Assembly (NCBI RefSeq): GCF_038095995.1
Contig: NZ_CP146005.1
Location: 310,001-374,000 of the forward strand
Direction: 5' to 3'
Length of the DNA: 64,000 bases
DNA from: Mesomycoplasma ovipneumoniae
Lineage (GTDB): Bacteria > Bacillota_I > Bacilli_A > Mycoplasmatales > Metamycoplasmataceae
The notes under the pieces were generated by a model. That model did not search any database, was not told the DNA's origin, and saw only the letters and a program-made list of their open reading frames with translations. This document shows, one piece after another, positions 8,521-18,446 of the stretch. A program made the position numbers and the translations under genes. Each line of letters starts with the position of its first letter. The stretch's first letter is position 1.

Positions 8521-11355
8521 ATGGCAAAAAAACAAAATAAATCTTTGAAAAAAATACTAATTAAAATTCTCCCGCTAGTTGGAATTTCAACTACATTTTT
8601 TATCGCTTCTTGCACACCGCTTGGTGCGGTCGGCAATCTTGTCAAGCAACTCGAAATAGGCCAACCAAACCCTTGAGATCAAGAACTTAATCTAAAGAAC
8701 CCTTTAGATTCAATAATTTCAGGTAAATTGGCTTTAGGCAGCAAACTTAAGGCATCTGATTTTTTAAAACAGTATTCAACCTTAGATTTAGATGATAATT
8801 TGAATGGAATAACTCACCGCGTATTAAATACGAGAAGTTCATTTTTAAATTCAGCAATTCTTTGAACTTTTATCCCAGGTGTTGATAATTTTGACCTAAA
8901 TGCAAAATTTGACTTAAAAATTACCCCAGTTACAAATTCTGCTAATGATTTTTACGGTTCAATTAAAGTTAAGGTTGACTCTTATAATAAAGACTCAAAA
9001 ACTTTGGTTCAATCAAAAGAGTTTGTTGTTAACGGCTTTGAAACCGATCAAACCGGAATTTATGCTTATAAAGAAAGAATTCAAACCGCTTTTGAAAAAA
9101 TAGAAACTTTACAACTAAAAAATCAAGAAACTTTTGATATTGACTCACTAAAATCTGACTCAGATATTTGGGAACATATAAATTTACCGTCAAATTTTGA
9201 AAAAATTGACATAAATAAGCTTAAAAATTCAGATCAATTTGATGTTCCGAGTGAACAACAGGCAGTCCCAAGCATTCAAAATATTGCCAAAAATCCTTAC
9301 CGTTTAAAGGTTAAAAATTTCTATTATTTAAAAGCAACAATTTTAAAGGACTCATATGATGCCCAAACTGGAACTGTCGATGTTGTCTTGTCAATTTATC
9401 ATGATTCATACCATAATTATGTTTCAAAAATTGTGAAACTCAAAGTTAAGCAACACCAAAATTTAAAAAAATTAACTGAAATTAAAAGTTTCAAACTTAA
9501 AGATGAGTATTCTAACTTTTTGCCATCTTTTTTAATAAATTCCTCTGAAAATTCAGGTGAGACATTATCTAAATATATTGATTTTGGTAATTTAGATCAC
9601 ACAATGTATCATATTAAAAAAGTTCCCTCGCTTTCAAATGATCAAAATGGTGATTTTTACCTAATTTTAAGTCCAAAAGAAAACGACTTAACTTCAGGCC
9701 CAACAAGCCCTGGTCAAATTATTAAAGTTGAAGGGTTTAACTCATATAATAAGATATTTGCCTCAAGCGAATTTACAAGTCAAATCAATTTTAACTTTAT
9801 TGATTCTTGATATAAATTGCCGACTACAGCAAATATTTCGGAAAAACTAAAAAATATTTCACAAAGTTTAAACTCCTCAGGTGATGCACTTTTATGGCCA
9901 CTTTTTGGTCAAGCAGTCAAAAAAACACTATCAGAACCGACACTTTTTAAGAATACTGGTGAATTAAGTAATTTTGAAAAATTAAATTATAGTTATGGTA
10001 GATTAGCTGATTTTAAAATTGATGAGTCAGGAGTTTCATTTCACTTTGGTAATTCAGTTGAAGACTTTTACAAAATTAACGTAAAATTTACCAACACTAA
10101 TGAAAGCAAAAATATTATTGAAGATTTTGGCGCAAAAGTTCTTGGAAAAAATATAATTAATGACTCATTGCGTTCAAGATCAATGGTGATTCAGTTACGT
10201 TCAAATGCTTTTGACCCAAGAACTAATTCAAATACAACCCGAATTACCTCAGGAACAGCTTGAGTTTTTGATCGAAAATTAAAACCTGACCCTCAAAATT
10301 CAGGAAAATTTTTACCTACTAACACTTATTATCTTGCCACAAATTTACACGTTGTTTCAGATTTAATTAACAAACCGGATCAAATTTATTCATTTTCTTA
10401 TTTACTCGATGGAAATTTACAAAAATTAGATGACATTAGTTTTGATGATACTAATTTATTCCGACGTTTTGATCGAATTTCAAAAACTGAAGGAAACAGA
10501 GATTTTTTACCCCCTGAAGGATTTCAGTATATAAACTCTGAGTCAAAAAAATTCTGAAATAATTTAAAAATTAATCCAATCGGCCTAGATACGCCCGAAA
10601 CAGGAAAATTTCGTGATATTGCAATAATTGAAGTAACTTTCCCTGATGATGAACAGATAAAAAATCCATTTAATATTGGCATTCCTTTTTTAGATACTGA
10701 CTTGTTTGGTGTGGATCAATACATAAAAAATATTCCCGATGCTGTTCGACATTACAATGAGGCTCCACTTGATGTTTTAGTAACAAATAAATTTCTCCCT
10801 ACTTTTACAAAAGGAAGCCAACTTAAGACCTCAAAAATTGAATCAGCTTTACCACTGCATGCTTATTTAGGTGGTTTTTTAGGTGGATTTGACTGAATTA
10901 CTGACGATAAAAATTCATTTGTTACAGTCGATGAACTAAAAAAAGACAATCAGTTTAAACAAGATAATTCACCTAAATCTTTCCAAGGTGCAACTTCAAT
11001 TTCACTTCCTGGACTTCGTGGCGGACGTGGAATGTCTGGTTCGCTCGTTGTAAATGAATATAACCAAGTTATCGGCATTTTTTGGGGAGGATATTTCCCG
11101 CAAACCACTCCAGGGAGAAGTCAACTTGTTAAAGGAATTGGTCAATTTGACCCAATTGGTGTAAAAATTGACAATAATCCAACAGTTTTAGCAAAATGAC
11201 TTGCTCAAACAAAAGATATTCAAACTGATTTGGACAGAACTTCTGAAAAAGTCTTTTCCCTTGAGGATCCAGCCCAAATTGAAAGACTAGCTCACTCAGC
11301 ACGTTGGCTTAAATTTTCTAACAATCAAAATCCTCAAGCAACCGCCGATGTTTAA
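8521..11355 (+). CDS. Lipoprotein with DUF31 (mycoplasma trypsin-like serine protease) domain
   Basis: A 944-residue surface lipoprotein. The signal peptide has a basic N-terminus, a hydrophobic core and the lipobox FIASC, with Cys31 as the lipidation site. The C-terminal half is a DUF31 peptidase. The putative catalytic His610 is in ATNLHVV, Asp699 in RDIAIIEV and Ser839 in GGRGMSGS, matching the triad of mycoplasma immunoglobulin proteases (MIP) and relatives. The N-terminal half is probably a substrate-binding region. Typical MIP genes lie next to a MIB gene; here the MIB-like gene is about 26 kb away, so the substrate is unproven. No Shine-Dalgarno is visible. A TATAAT lies some 15-20 bases upstream, so the mRNA may be near-leaderless. 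Confidence 0.85.
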
Positions 11356-11421
11356 CTTTTATTTTTAAAATTTATAAAAAAAATTAAAATTTTAAAAATA
11401 AAAACGTAGGTTGAAGCAACA

Positions 11422-12507
11422 ATGGAAAAAAAATTTTTAGACTCTTTAGAAAAAATTCATAAAAAATATCAAGACTTAAGTCAGCTTTTACTAACTGATG
11501 AAGTAATCAATAATCAAAAAAAATATTTGGAAATCGCAAAAGAAATTTCTTCAATTGAAGAAATTTCTTTGACATTTGAATTACTTTTAAAAAATCAGCA
11601 AACACTTGAAGATGCAAAAATACTTCTTAGTCAAGAAAAAGACCAAGAATTACAACATTTAGCAAAATCAGAAATTGCAACTGCCAATAAAAATATTGAA
11701 GCACTCGAGGAAAAACTCCTAATTTTAATGCTTCCAAAAGATGAAAATGACGATAAAGACGTAATTGTTGAAATCCGCGGGGCTGCTGGGGGTGACGAGG
11801 CTAATATTTTTGTTGGCGATCTTTTTCGAATGTACCAAAAATGAGCTGATTCCCAAAGAGCAAAAGTTAAAATTCTTAGCTCATCACTTGCACTTGCTGG
11901 CGGTTTTTCACAGATTTTTTTCCAAATTTCTGGTCAAAATATATACTCAAAACTTAAATTTGAATCAGGTGTCCATCGTGTTCAACGGGTTCCTGAGACT
12001 GAAACAATGGGCAGAATTCACACCTCAACTGCCACAGTTACCGTGATGCCAAAAATTGACAGCAAAATTGAAGTCGAAATTAACCCTTCAGATCTTAAAA
12101 TTGATACTTATCGATCTTCAGGGGCTGGCGGCCAGTCTGTAAATACAACCGATTCGGCCGTTAGAATTACCCATATTCCCACCGGAATTGTCGTCACCTC
12201 TCAAGATGAAAGATCCCAAATTGGAAACAAAGAAATAGCGATGGGAATTCTGAGGTCAAAAATTTATAACTTGGAAGTGCAAAAAAGACTTGAAACACAA
12301 GCTAATTTTCGTAAACTTGCCGGATCAGGGGCTCGTTCTGAAAAAATTAGAACTTATAACTACCCTCAAGATAGGCTCACCGACCACCGAATAGGATTTT
12401 CTTGTTCATTAAAACCGGTCATCCAAGGAAGCCTAAATCCAATAATTGAAGCCTTATTATCTCAAGAAAGAGCTGAACTAATCTTGCAAAGCTATGGAGA
12501 TAAATAG
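11422..12507 (+). CDS. prfA: Peptide chain release factor 1
   Basis: 361 residues, the usual RF1 length. RF1 recognises UAA and UAG and triggers peptide release. The GGQ motif is in [17 protein letters not shown] and the acidic domain-2 block is [12 protein letters not shown]. Its C-terminal HRIG...[10 protein letters not shown] is typical of RF1. With UGA reassigned to Trp, mycoplasmas need only RF1, and no RF2 is seen here. One in-frame TGA (Trp) follows FRMYQK. It overlaps prmC by 14 bases, and the PrmC enzyme methylates the Gln of this GGQ, so the pair forms a functional operon. Confidence 0.97.
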
Positions 12508-13222
12508 TCGAAAATTGGAACTTTTAAAGGAAAAACAACGTTATAATTTGCCCTTAGAAGTTTCCAAACTTGAACTTTTAAAGTTAGAAATGAACTATCC
12601 AGTCCAAAAAATCATCGGATTTATCGAAATGGAAAATGTTCGAATTTTTCTGGATCAAAAAGTTTTTATTCCCCGTTATGAAACACAAGAATTACTGCAA
12701 AAAGTAAAAAAAGTAATTAAAAAAGACAGTTTTGTTCTTGATTTGTGTTGTGGTTCAGGATTTATTGGCCTTGCTCTTGCCAAATTTAGCGGCGCAAAAA
12801 TCACTTTGGTTGATATTAGCGATGAGGCAATTTTGCAAACAAAACTAAACGCAAAATACAACAATTTAGATGTAAGTGTTGTAAAATCTGACCTTTTTAG
12901 CAATATTATTGGCCAAAAATTTGATATTATTGTCTCAAATCCTCCCTATCTTAAAAGGCAAAAACTTGATGAGTCAGTTATTAATTTTGAACCTGAGAAC
13001 GCATTATTTTCTGAACCTGAGTCTTTTTCATTTTATCAAAAAATAATGGACCAAATTGATAATTTTCTGAATGATAAAGGTTGAATTTTTTTTGAAATTG
13101 ACAAAGATAGTGTCAATTTTTTCAAAAAAAATTTTCCTGAATTTAAAATTGAAAATGATATAAATCAAAAACCAAGATTTGCTTATTGGCAAAAAAACTC
13201 AAATTATCCTATAAATCTATAG
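12494..13222 (+). CDS. prmC: Release factor glutamine methyltransferase PrmC (HemK)
   Basis: 242-residue SAM-dependent methyltransferase that modifies the GGQ glutamine of release factor 1. The SAM motif is [15 protein letters not shown] and the catalytic NPPY motif is SNPPYLKR. The N-terminal helical substrate-recognition part is shortened, as in other mycoplasmas. Translation starts inside the prfA 3' end, so the two are translationally coupled. The stop codon (TAG 13220-13222) is inside the stem of the operon terminator. Confidence 0.93.
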
Positions 13223-13236
13223 GATAATTTGAGTTT
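13199..13236 (+). terminator. Intrinsic terminator overlapping the prmC stop
   Basis: Long perfect stem CTCAAATTATCCTATA / TATAGGATAATTTGAG with a 4-base loop, followed by TTTT. Confidence 0.85.
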
Positions 13237-13262
13237 TGCAATCTAAAAATTGAAAGGAAAAA

Positions 13263-14666
13263 ATGAAAATTAGAACACGCTATGCCCCTTCGCCAACCGG
13301 ATTTTTGCACATTGGTGGAGCTCGGACTGCGCTTATTAATTACCTTTTTGCAAAACATCACGGTGGTGATTTTATTTTACGAATCGAAGACACTGACACC
13401 CAGAGAAATATCAAAGACGGCGAGCGCTCTCAAGTTGAAAATTTAGAATGGCTTGGAATTTTTCCAGACGAAAAACCTGGCACAATTTCAGAATATGGTC
13501 CATATCGTCAGTCAGAAAAAATCGCACGTTATCAAAAATTAGCCCAAGAACTGGTTCAAAAAGGCTTTGCATATTATGCTTTTGACAATGCCAGCGAACT
13601 TGAAGAGCAAAAAAAAGAGCAAGAAAAACAAGGTATTTTTAGTTTTCGCTATGACAAAAACTGACTTAAAATTTCTGAACAAGAAAAGCAAAAACGACTA
13701 GAAAATAACGAGTTTGTTATCAGATTTGCCGTTGACAAAAACAAAAATTATTGCTGAAATGATTTAGTTCGAGGAAAAATTTGCTTTGAAGGTTCAGCCA
13801 TTAGCGATTGAGTTATTATAAAATCTGACGGTTTTCCAACATATAATTTTGCTGTTGTTGTTGATGACTATGACATGAAAATTACTCATATTTTCCGTGG
13901 AGAAGAGCATATTTCAAACACTCCAAAACAAATTGCGCTTTATGAGGCCTTTTCATTTGAAAAACCAGAATTTGGTCACCTTACAATAATTACCGATAAA
14001 AACGGGAAAAAACTGTCAAAAAGAGACTCGTCACTTTTCCAATTTATTGAGGACTATAAAAATCAAGGTTATCATAGTCATGCTGTTTTTAATTTTTTAG
14101 CACTTTTAGGTTGAACTAGCGCTGATTCTCGCGAATTTTTTGACCACGATGAATTAATAAAAGCATTTGATTTTAAAAGACTTTCAAAAGCACCTTCATA
14201 TTTTGACACAGAAAAATTAAACTGATTTTCAAAATCTTACATTTCAAAAATGGAAACAGACCAAATTTTACCGCATTTAAATCTTGAAACAAACTCTGAA
14301 TGAAATCGCTTTTTTGTTCAAACATTTCAAAAAAGTGCTGTAAAATACAGCGACTTTTTTGAAAATCTTGATTTTTTCACAAAGCCCCAAGACTCAATGA
14401 GCCAAAAAATAATCGATTTACTAGAGCAGTCAAATCAGCAACCAATTCAACTTTTTGCACAAAAAATTGACTATGATAACTGGCAATTTTCAAAAATTGA
14501 AAATTTAATCAAGGAAATTGGCCAAACCTTAAATATAAAAGGTAAAAATTTATTGTTGCCTTTGAGACTGGCAACAACATGAGCTGAATCTGGTCCTGAA
14601 TTAGCAAGGGCAATTTGACTTTTAGGTCCGCAAGTAATCCAAAAAAGGCTTAAAAAATGAAAGTAA
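13263..14666 (+). CDS. gltX: Glutamyl-tRNA synthetase
   Basis: 467 residues, class I synthetase that charges tRNA-Glu. HIGH-type motif HIGGAR follows YAPSPTGFL at the N-terminus, and the KMSKS-type motif is KKLSKRDSS. The segment [14 protein letters not shown] is characteristic of GlxRS enzymes. Several Trp codons are TGA. GAAAGGA lies just upstream of the ATG. The last codons overlap the next gene by 10 bases. Bacteria without GlnRS use this enzyme to mischarge tRNA-Gln; that is family knowledge and not tested here. Confidence 0.97.
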
Positions 14667-15061
14667 GATTTTCTCTTAGAACTATTATTGACGACCAAAG
14701 CACAAAAATGGTCGAATTTATCAATACAATTTACATTTCAAAGCAAATAATTAATAACACCGAAACTGATGTTTATGAAACGCAAAATCCTGAAAATAAC
14801 ATGATGATAAGATTTGAAATTTTTGACAAAAATTTAACAGTATTTTCTGGCGAAAATACTTTATTTTTTGAATTAAATAACTATGTTGAAAATATGTTTA
14901 TTACTAATGGAATGGAACTTATAGTCAATACTCTTTTAACAAAATTAGAAATAAATTCAGAATTTATTAAGATTGAATATGACCTTTTTCTCAAAAATAA
15001 TGGTTCAGAAGATTCAAAAATTTCAACATATCTTACCACTTTGGAGTTTATAAATGATTAA
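14657..15061 (+). CDS. Small conserved-looking protein of unknown function
   Basis: 134 residues, no signal peptide or membrane segment. It is rich in predicted beta-strand (alternating hydrophobics) and acidic and Asn residues. Its start overlaps gltX by 10 bases and its stop overlaps trmL by 8 bases, so it is translated as part of a tight gltX-X-trmL unit. Length and strand pattern recall small calycin-like proteins of the DUF1934/YwiB type, which occur beside aminoacyl-tRNA synthetase genes in Firmicutes. That assignment is a guess. No catalytic motif was recognised. Confidence 0.7.
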   Translation: MKVRFSLRTIIDDQSTKMVEFINTIYISKQIINNTETDVYETQNPENNMMIRFEIFDKNLTVFSGENTLFFELNNYVENMFITNGMELIVNTLLTKLEINSEFIKIEYDLFLKNNGSEDSKISTYLTTLEFIND

Positions 15062-15575
15062 CATTGTGCTATTTCAGCCCGAAATAGGCCCAAATACAGG
15101 CAATATTATCCGTTCGTGCTTTGTTTTAAATATGAAATTGCACATAATAAAGCCGATCGCATTTGATCTAGATCCAAAACACTTAAAACGGCCAGCAGCT
15201 GGAATTCTTTTGTCAGAAATTGAGCACGAAATTCACAGTGATTGGCAAAATTTTGAAAAAAAATATAGCACAAAAAATTTTTATTTTATAACCCGTTATG
15301 GCCAAAAAGTTTATTCGCAAATAGATTTTAAAACCGAATTTAACAATAATAATAGCGAGATTTTCCTCATTTTTGGCAGGGAATCAACCGGAATTCCAAT
15401 TGAAATTCTAAAATCAAACAAGGAAAAATGCTTGCGAATTCCAATGTCGCCTCATGCTAGATCGCTCAATTTAGCAAATTCTGTTGTTATCGTGGCATAC
15501 GAAATTTATCGCCAACTTGATTTTAGCGGACTGTCTTGCTTTGAGGTTCAAAAAGGTAAAAATTATCTTGACTAA
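15054..15575 (+). CDS. trmL: tRNA (cytidine/uridine-34 2'-O)-methyltransferase, SpoU/TrmL family
   Basis: 173 residues, a minimal SPOUT methyltransferase that 2'-O-methylates wobble nucleotide 34. Family motifs are the N-terminal NIVLFQPEIGPNTGNIIRS, the central FGRESTGIP and the C-terminal knot IPMSPHARSLNLANSV. These are close to textbook TrmL/CspR. It ends the gltX operon. An imperfect AT-rich hairpin (15598-15633) that could terminate the operon lies inside the long direct repeat flanking R4. Confidence 0.95.
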   Translation: MINIVLFQPEIGPNTGNIIRSCFVLNMKLHIIKPIAFDLDPKHLKRPAAGILLSEIEHEIHSDWQNFEKKYSTKNFYFITRYGQKVYSQIDFKTEFNNNNSEIFLIFGRESTGIPIEILKSNKEKCLRIPMSPHARSLNLANSVVIVAYEIYRQLDFSGLSCFEVQKGKNYLD

Positions 15576-15653
15576 CTGTTTTTGTTATATCTTTTAAAAA
15601 ATTCTAAATCTTTTATCAAAAGTTTAGAATTTTTAGTCATTTTTTTATTTTTT

Positions 15654-16148
15654 CCTGAGTTTGCCAGTTTGATGGCAAAAATTCACTTTTTAGTGAATAT
15701 AATATGAAAAATAACAGTAAATCCGTGTTTTTTGACGCAAAACCTTAATTTTTATTATTTTGAAATTAATCTTTTGCAAAAAAAAAAAAAAAATGTTTGG
15801 TCTAAGAAAAAATTATGTTATAATTAGTCTCACTAAGAATGAATTAATAAATTTTTGATTTTGAATTAAGGGGGAATTAATTATGTTTTTTGTCTAAAAA
15901 AATCAGAAAACGCGACTTTTCCGTCATATTTTTAAATATGATGCAATGCCTTAAATTTAACCGTTTAGAAATCTATAAATTTAAGGCTTTTAATTATGGC
16001 TCTTTCAAAACTTCACATATTTTTTTAGGCTCAATGTAAATAAAAATGAATTTTCTATTTGCATTGAGTTTAAATAGTAGTTGTATTTTTTATGATTTTG
16101 TTGTTTTATCCGTAAATTGATTTTTGCCATCAAACTGTGAAATTCGGG
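15654..16148 (+). repeat. Repeat element R3/R4 locus: complete R-family repeat between trmL and tRNA-Trp
   Basis: About 495 bp, the cleanest R copy (called R4 in the findings). Termini are CCTGAGTTTGCCAGTTTGATGG and its imperfect complement. It has a 16-A tract before TTGGTC (15797-15802), a 16-bp spacer, TATAAT (15819-15824), AAGGGGG and the mini-ORF 15883-15897 (MFFV). Hairpin I follows, then a perfect 11-bp hairpin II GCCTTAAATTT/AAATTTAAGGC, a boxA-like CTCTTTCAAAACTTC and hairpin III. It is flanked by diverged direct repeats of 66-67 bp (15588-15653 and 16149-16215), which look like an aged target duplication. Confidence 0.8.
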
Positions 16149-16234
16149 TATCTTTTAAAAAAATTCTAAATCGTTTGTCGAAAACTTAGAATTTATTGCC
16201 ATTTTTTTATTTTTTAATTTAAAAAATAAAAAAA

Positions 16235-16309
16235 TGGCAGAGGTGACAGGAGTCGAACCCGCAACATACGGGGTTGAAGCCCGTTGTTCTACCATTGAAC
16301 TACACCTCT
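16235..16309 (-). tRNA. tRNA-Trp (anticodon UCA), decodes UGA
   Basis: 75 nt with encoded CCA. Acceptor stem AGAGGTG/CACCTCT. The anticodon arm is ACGGG-CTTCAAC-CCCGT, giving UCA at positions 34-36. This is the mollicute tRNA that reads UGA as Trp and explains the genetic code used throughout the window. Confidence 0.95.
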
Positions 16310-16363
16310 AAGCCAATTTAATTATACCACATTTTTAAAAAATAATATATTATTTTATTAAGT

Positions 16364-16969
16364 ATGAATACAAAAAATATTAAAAATATGAAAATGAGAG
16401 ATTTTTTAACACTTTTATGGTTTGTGGTAAAAATTTCTTTAATTTCTTTTGGCGGAGGAAATTCTTTAATGCCTATTATTTTTAGTCAGGCAGTTGTCAA
16501 AAAAGGATGAATTTCAAAAAGTGATTTTGATCAAGGTTTAATTTTGACCAATTTGCTCCCCGGACCTTCATCACTTCAAATGATGGCATTAGTTTGCATT
16601 AAAAAATTAGGCGCTTTTTGGGGCGTTATAGCAACAGTTTTGGGAATTTTCCCGCATGTTTTATTATTTTTTACTTTATTTATTTTAGTAAAAAATTTAC
16701 CTTCAAGATATTTAGTCACTTTTAACCTAGCAATTTTTTCAACAATTATCGGAATTTTACTTGGATTTTGTTATATTTATTGAAAAAAAGACAAAAATTC
16801 AATGAATAAATTAGTTTATTACACCGTTTTATTATTAAGTTTTGCATATTCTTTGTTTGTTCCAAGCCCGTATAATTTAGCGATTGTCCCAATTTTAGTA
16901 ATTATATTTATATATTCAGTTTTATTTTTGTTTAAAAAATGAAAGAAAAAACGTGATTTTACTAATTAG
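16364..16969 (+). CDS. Chromate-transporter-like half protein, N-terminal type
   Basis: 201-residue membrane protein of the ChrA superfamily (short-chain type). The signature FGGGNSLMPII near residue 25 and the LPGPSSLQMM block are typical of the conserved ChrA half-domain. About five to six hydrophobic segments follow. In short-chain ChrA systems two such halves, encoded by adjacent genes, assemble into one transporter. The next gene supplies the second half and overlaps by 17 bases. The physiological substrate in mycoplasmas is unknown; chromate is the family name only. ATG 16388 is an alternative start. Confidence 0.85.
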
Positions 16970-17603
16970 TTTAACAATTTTGGGGCTAGCAGTTATTAGT
17001 TTAATTGTCTTTGGTGGCGGGCAAGTTTTTATGCCTGTTTTTAATTGGTTTTGATTACAACTTGGAGAGTTAGGTCTTGAAATTGATCAAGAAAAAATTA
17101 ATCAAATTTTCACTGTCGCAAATTCAACACCAGGTGTTTTTTCAATTAAATTGGCCGCAGTTACTGGATTTTTAATTGCAGATTTTGGAGTTTTAGGTTG
17201 ATTTCTTTCATTTATTTTTTTAATGGTATTTATATTACCGGCAATTTTTTTAGTTGTAATTTGATTAAAGGCTTTAAAAAGAGTTTCGCAAAAAAATGAC
17301 TCAAATTTTGCAAAAAAAGCACAAATTTTTCGACCAGCAATTATTGGAATTATTTTAGCGCTTGCTTTTCAACTTTTTATCAATTTAGTGCTTGTAAATT
17401 ATGCTTTTAATTCTAATAATGGATATTTTGTCACAAAAGAAGTAAGTGATTTTATAAGTGGTTGAAGACTTTGAGTTTTTATTTTATTTGCAATTTTTTG
17501 ATCTATAACAGTTTTTATTTTGTATTTGCGGAAGGTAAATGTTTTTCTGTTAATTATTATCGGAATTTCACTTTCACTTATTAGTTTACAACCTTGACTT
17601 TAG
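16953..17603 (+). CDS. Chromate-transporter-like half protein, C-terminal type
   Basis: 216-residue membrane protein, the partner half of the preceding gene. The motif VFGGGQVFMPVF near the N-terminus and the NSTPGVFSIKLAA block match the ChrA half-domain. About six hydrophobic segments follow. The start is taken as GTG at 16953, within the end of the first gene. Trp is encoded by TGA throughout. The stop is 7 bases before the next gene, so these genes form one transcription unit. Confidence 0.82.
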
Positions 17604-17610
17604 GATAGAT

Positions 17611-18444
17611 ATGTATACAAATCGTAAATTTTATAATAAAAAAGAATATTTTATTGACCATGAAAAACGGGTTTTAATTCTTGATCCTGCTTTTCATGAG
17701 AAATTACTTAACAAAAAGTTTGGTTTTAACACCGGTTTTAAAAAAATTGGTGGAACTTTAATTGGAGAAGTGCTCGGACTTGATAGTTTTAGTTCGCCAT
17801 TTCGAGCTTTTGTCAAAATTTCAAAATTAGATATGCCAATTTTAGACACTAAATATATTGACGCCGGAGTTGCAATCGAACCTCTTGTCATTAAAGCCAT
17901 TTCTGAAAAATTAGGTCTAGAAATTGAAACTTTTCCTCCCGAAAAATATAATTATGATTATTTTAGTGATGATCCAATTATTGGCGGAATTCCTGATGGT
18001 TTTATCAAAAAAACTAATATAATAATCGAAATTAAAACAACCGGCCTGAAAAATTTTGAAAGATGAGGTAAAAAAGGGGAAAATTTACCGCAAAAATACA
18101 TAAAACAAGCCCAATTATATGCATTTTTAAAAAATGCTGAAAAATATGCAATTGTAGCAACATTTTTAGAAGAAGATGACTACGAAAATCCCAAAGAATT
18201 TCCTATAAAAAAAAGACATATAAAATCTTATACTTTTGATGTTAATGAATCTCAAGTTATGGATGATATAGAAAAAATTAAAAAATGGTATAATTTTTAT
18301 ACAAAGTTAGGTATTTCGCCAAGTTTTGACCCTATAGTTGATGCTCAAATTCTTGAGTATTTAAGTTGTGAAAATGAACAAGAGTGAAAACAACTTTGAG
18401 AAAAATGAACAAATTCAATATCTAAGCAAAATAAAAAAATATAA
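17611..18444 (+). CDS. Putative PD-(D/E)XK nuclease (YqaJ/RecB-like, MAGa7180-type)
   Basis: 277 residues, cytoplasmic. Visible nuclease signature: an Asp in IIGGIPDGFI (about residue 133), the EIKTT block (E-x-K) about 12 residues later, and the downstream IKQAQLYAFL, the Q-x-Q-LY motif of RecB/YqaJ exonucleases. An upstream Glu in AGVAIEPLV fits the fourth active-site acidic residue. This resembles proteins annotated as putative nucleases in mycoplasmas. It could serve in DNA degradation for nucleotide supply or in recombination; the sequence does not decide. It lies 7 bases after chrA and 2 bases before hslO. Confidence 0.7.
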
Positions 18445-18446
18445 TC

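Noticed and set aside
8521..11355. Possible pseudogene because the reading frame is split by TGA at several places
   Set aside because: TGA is Trp in this organism. The same applies to most split frames here (fusA, tuf, gltX, secA, adhesins).
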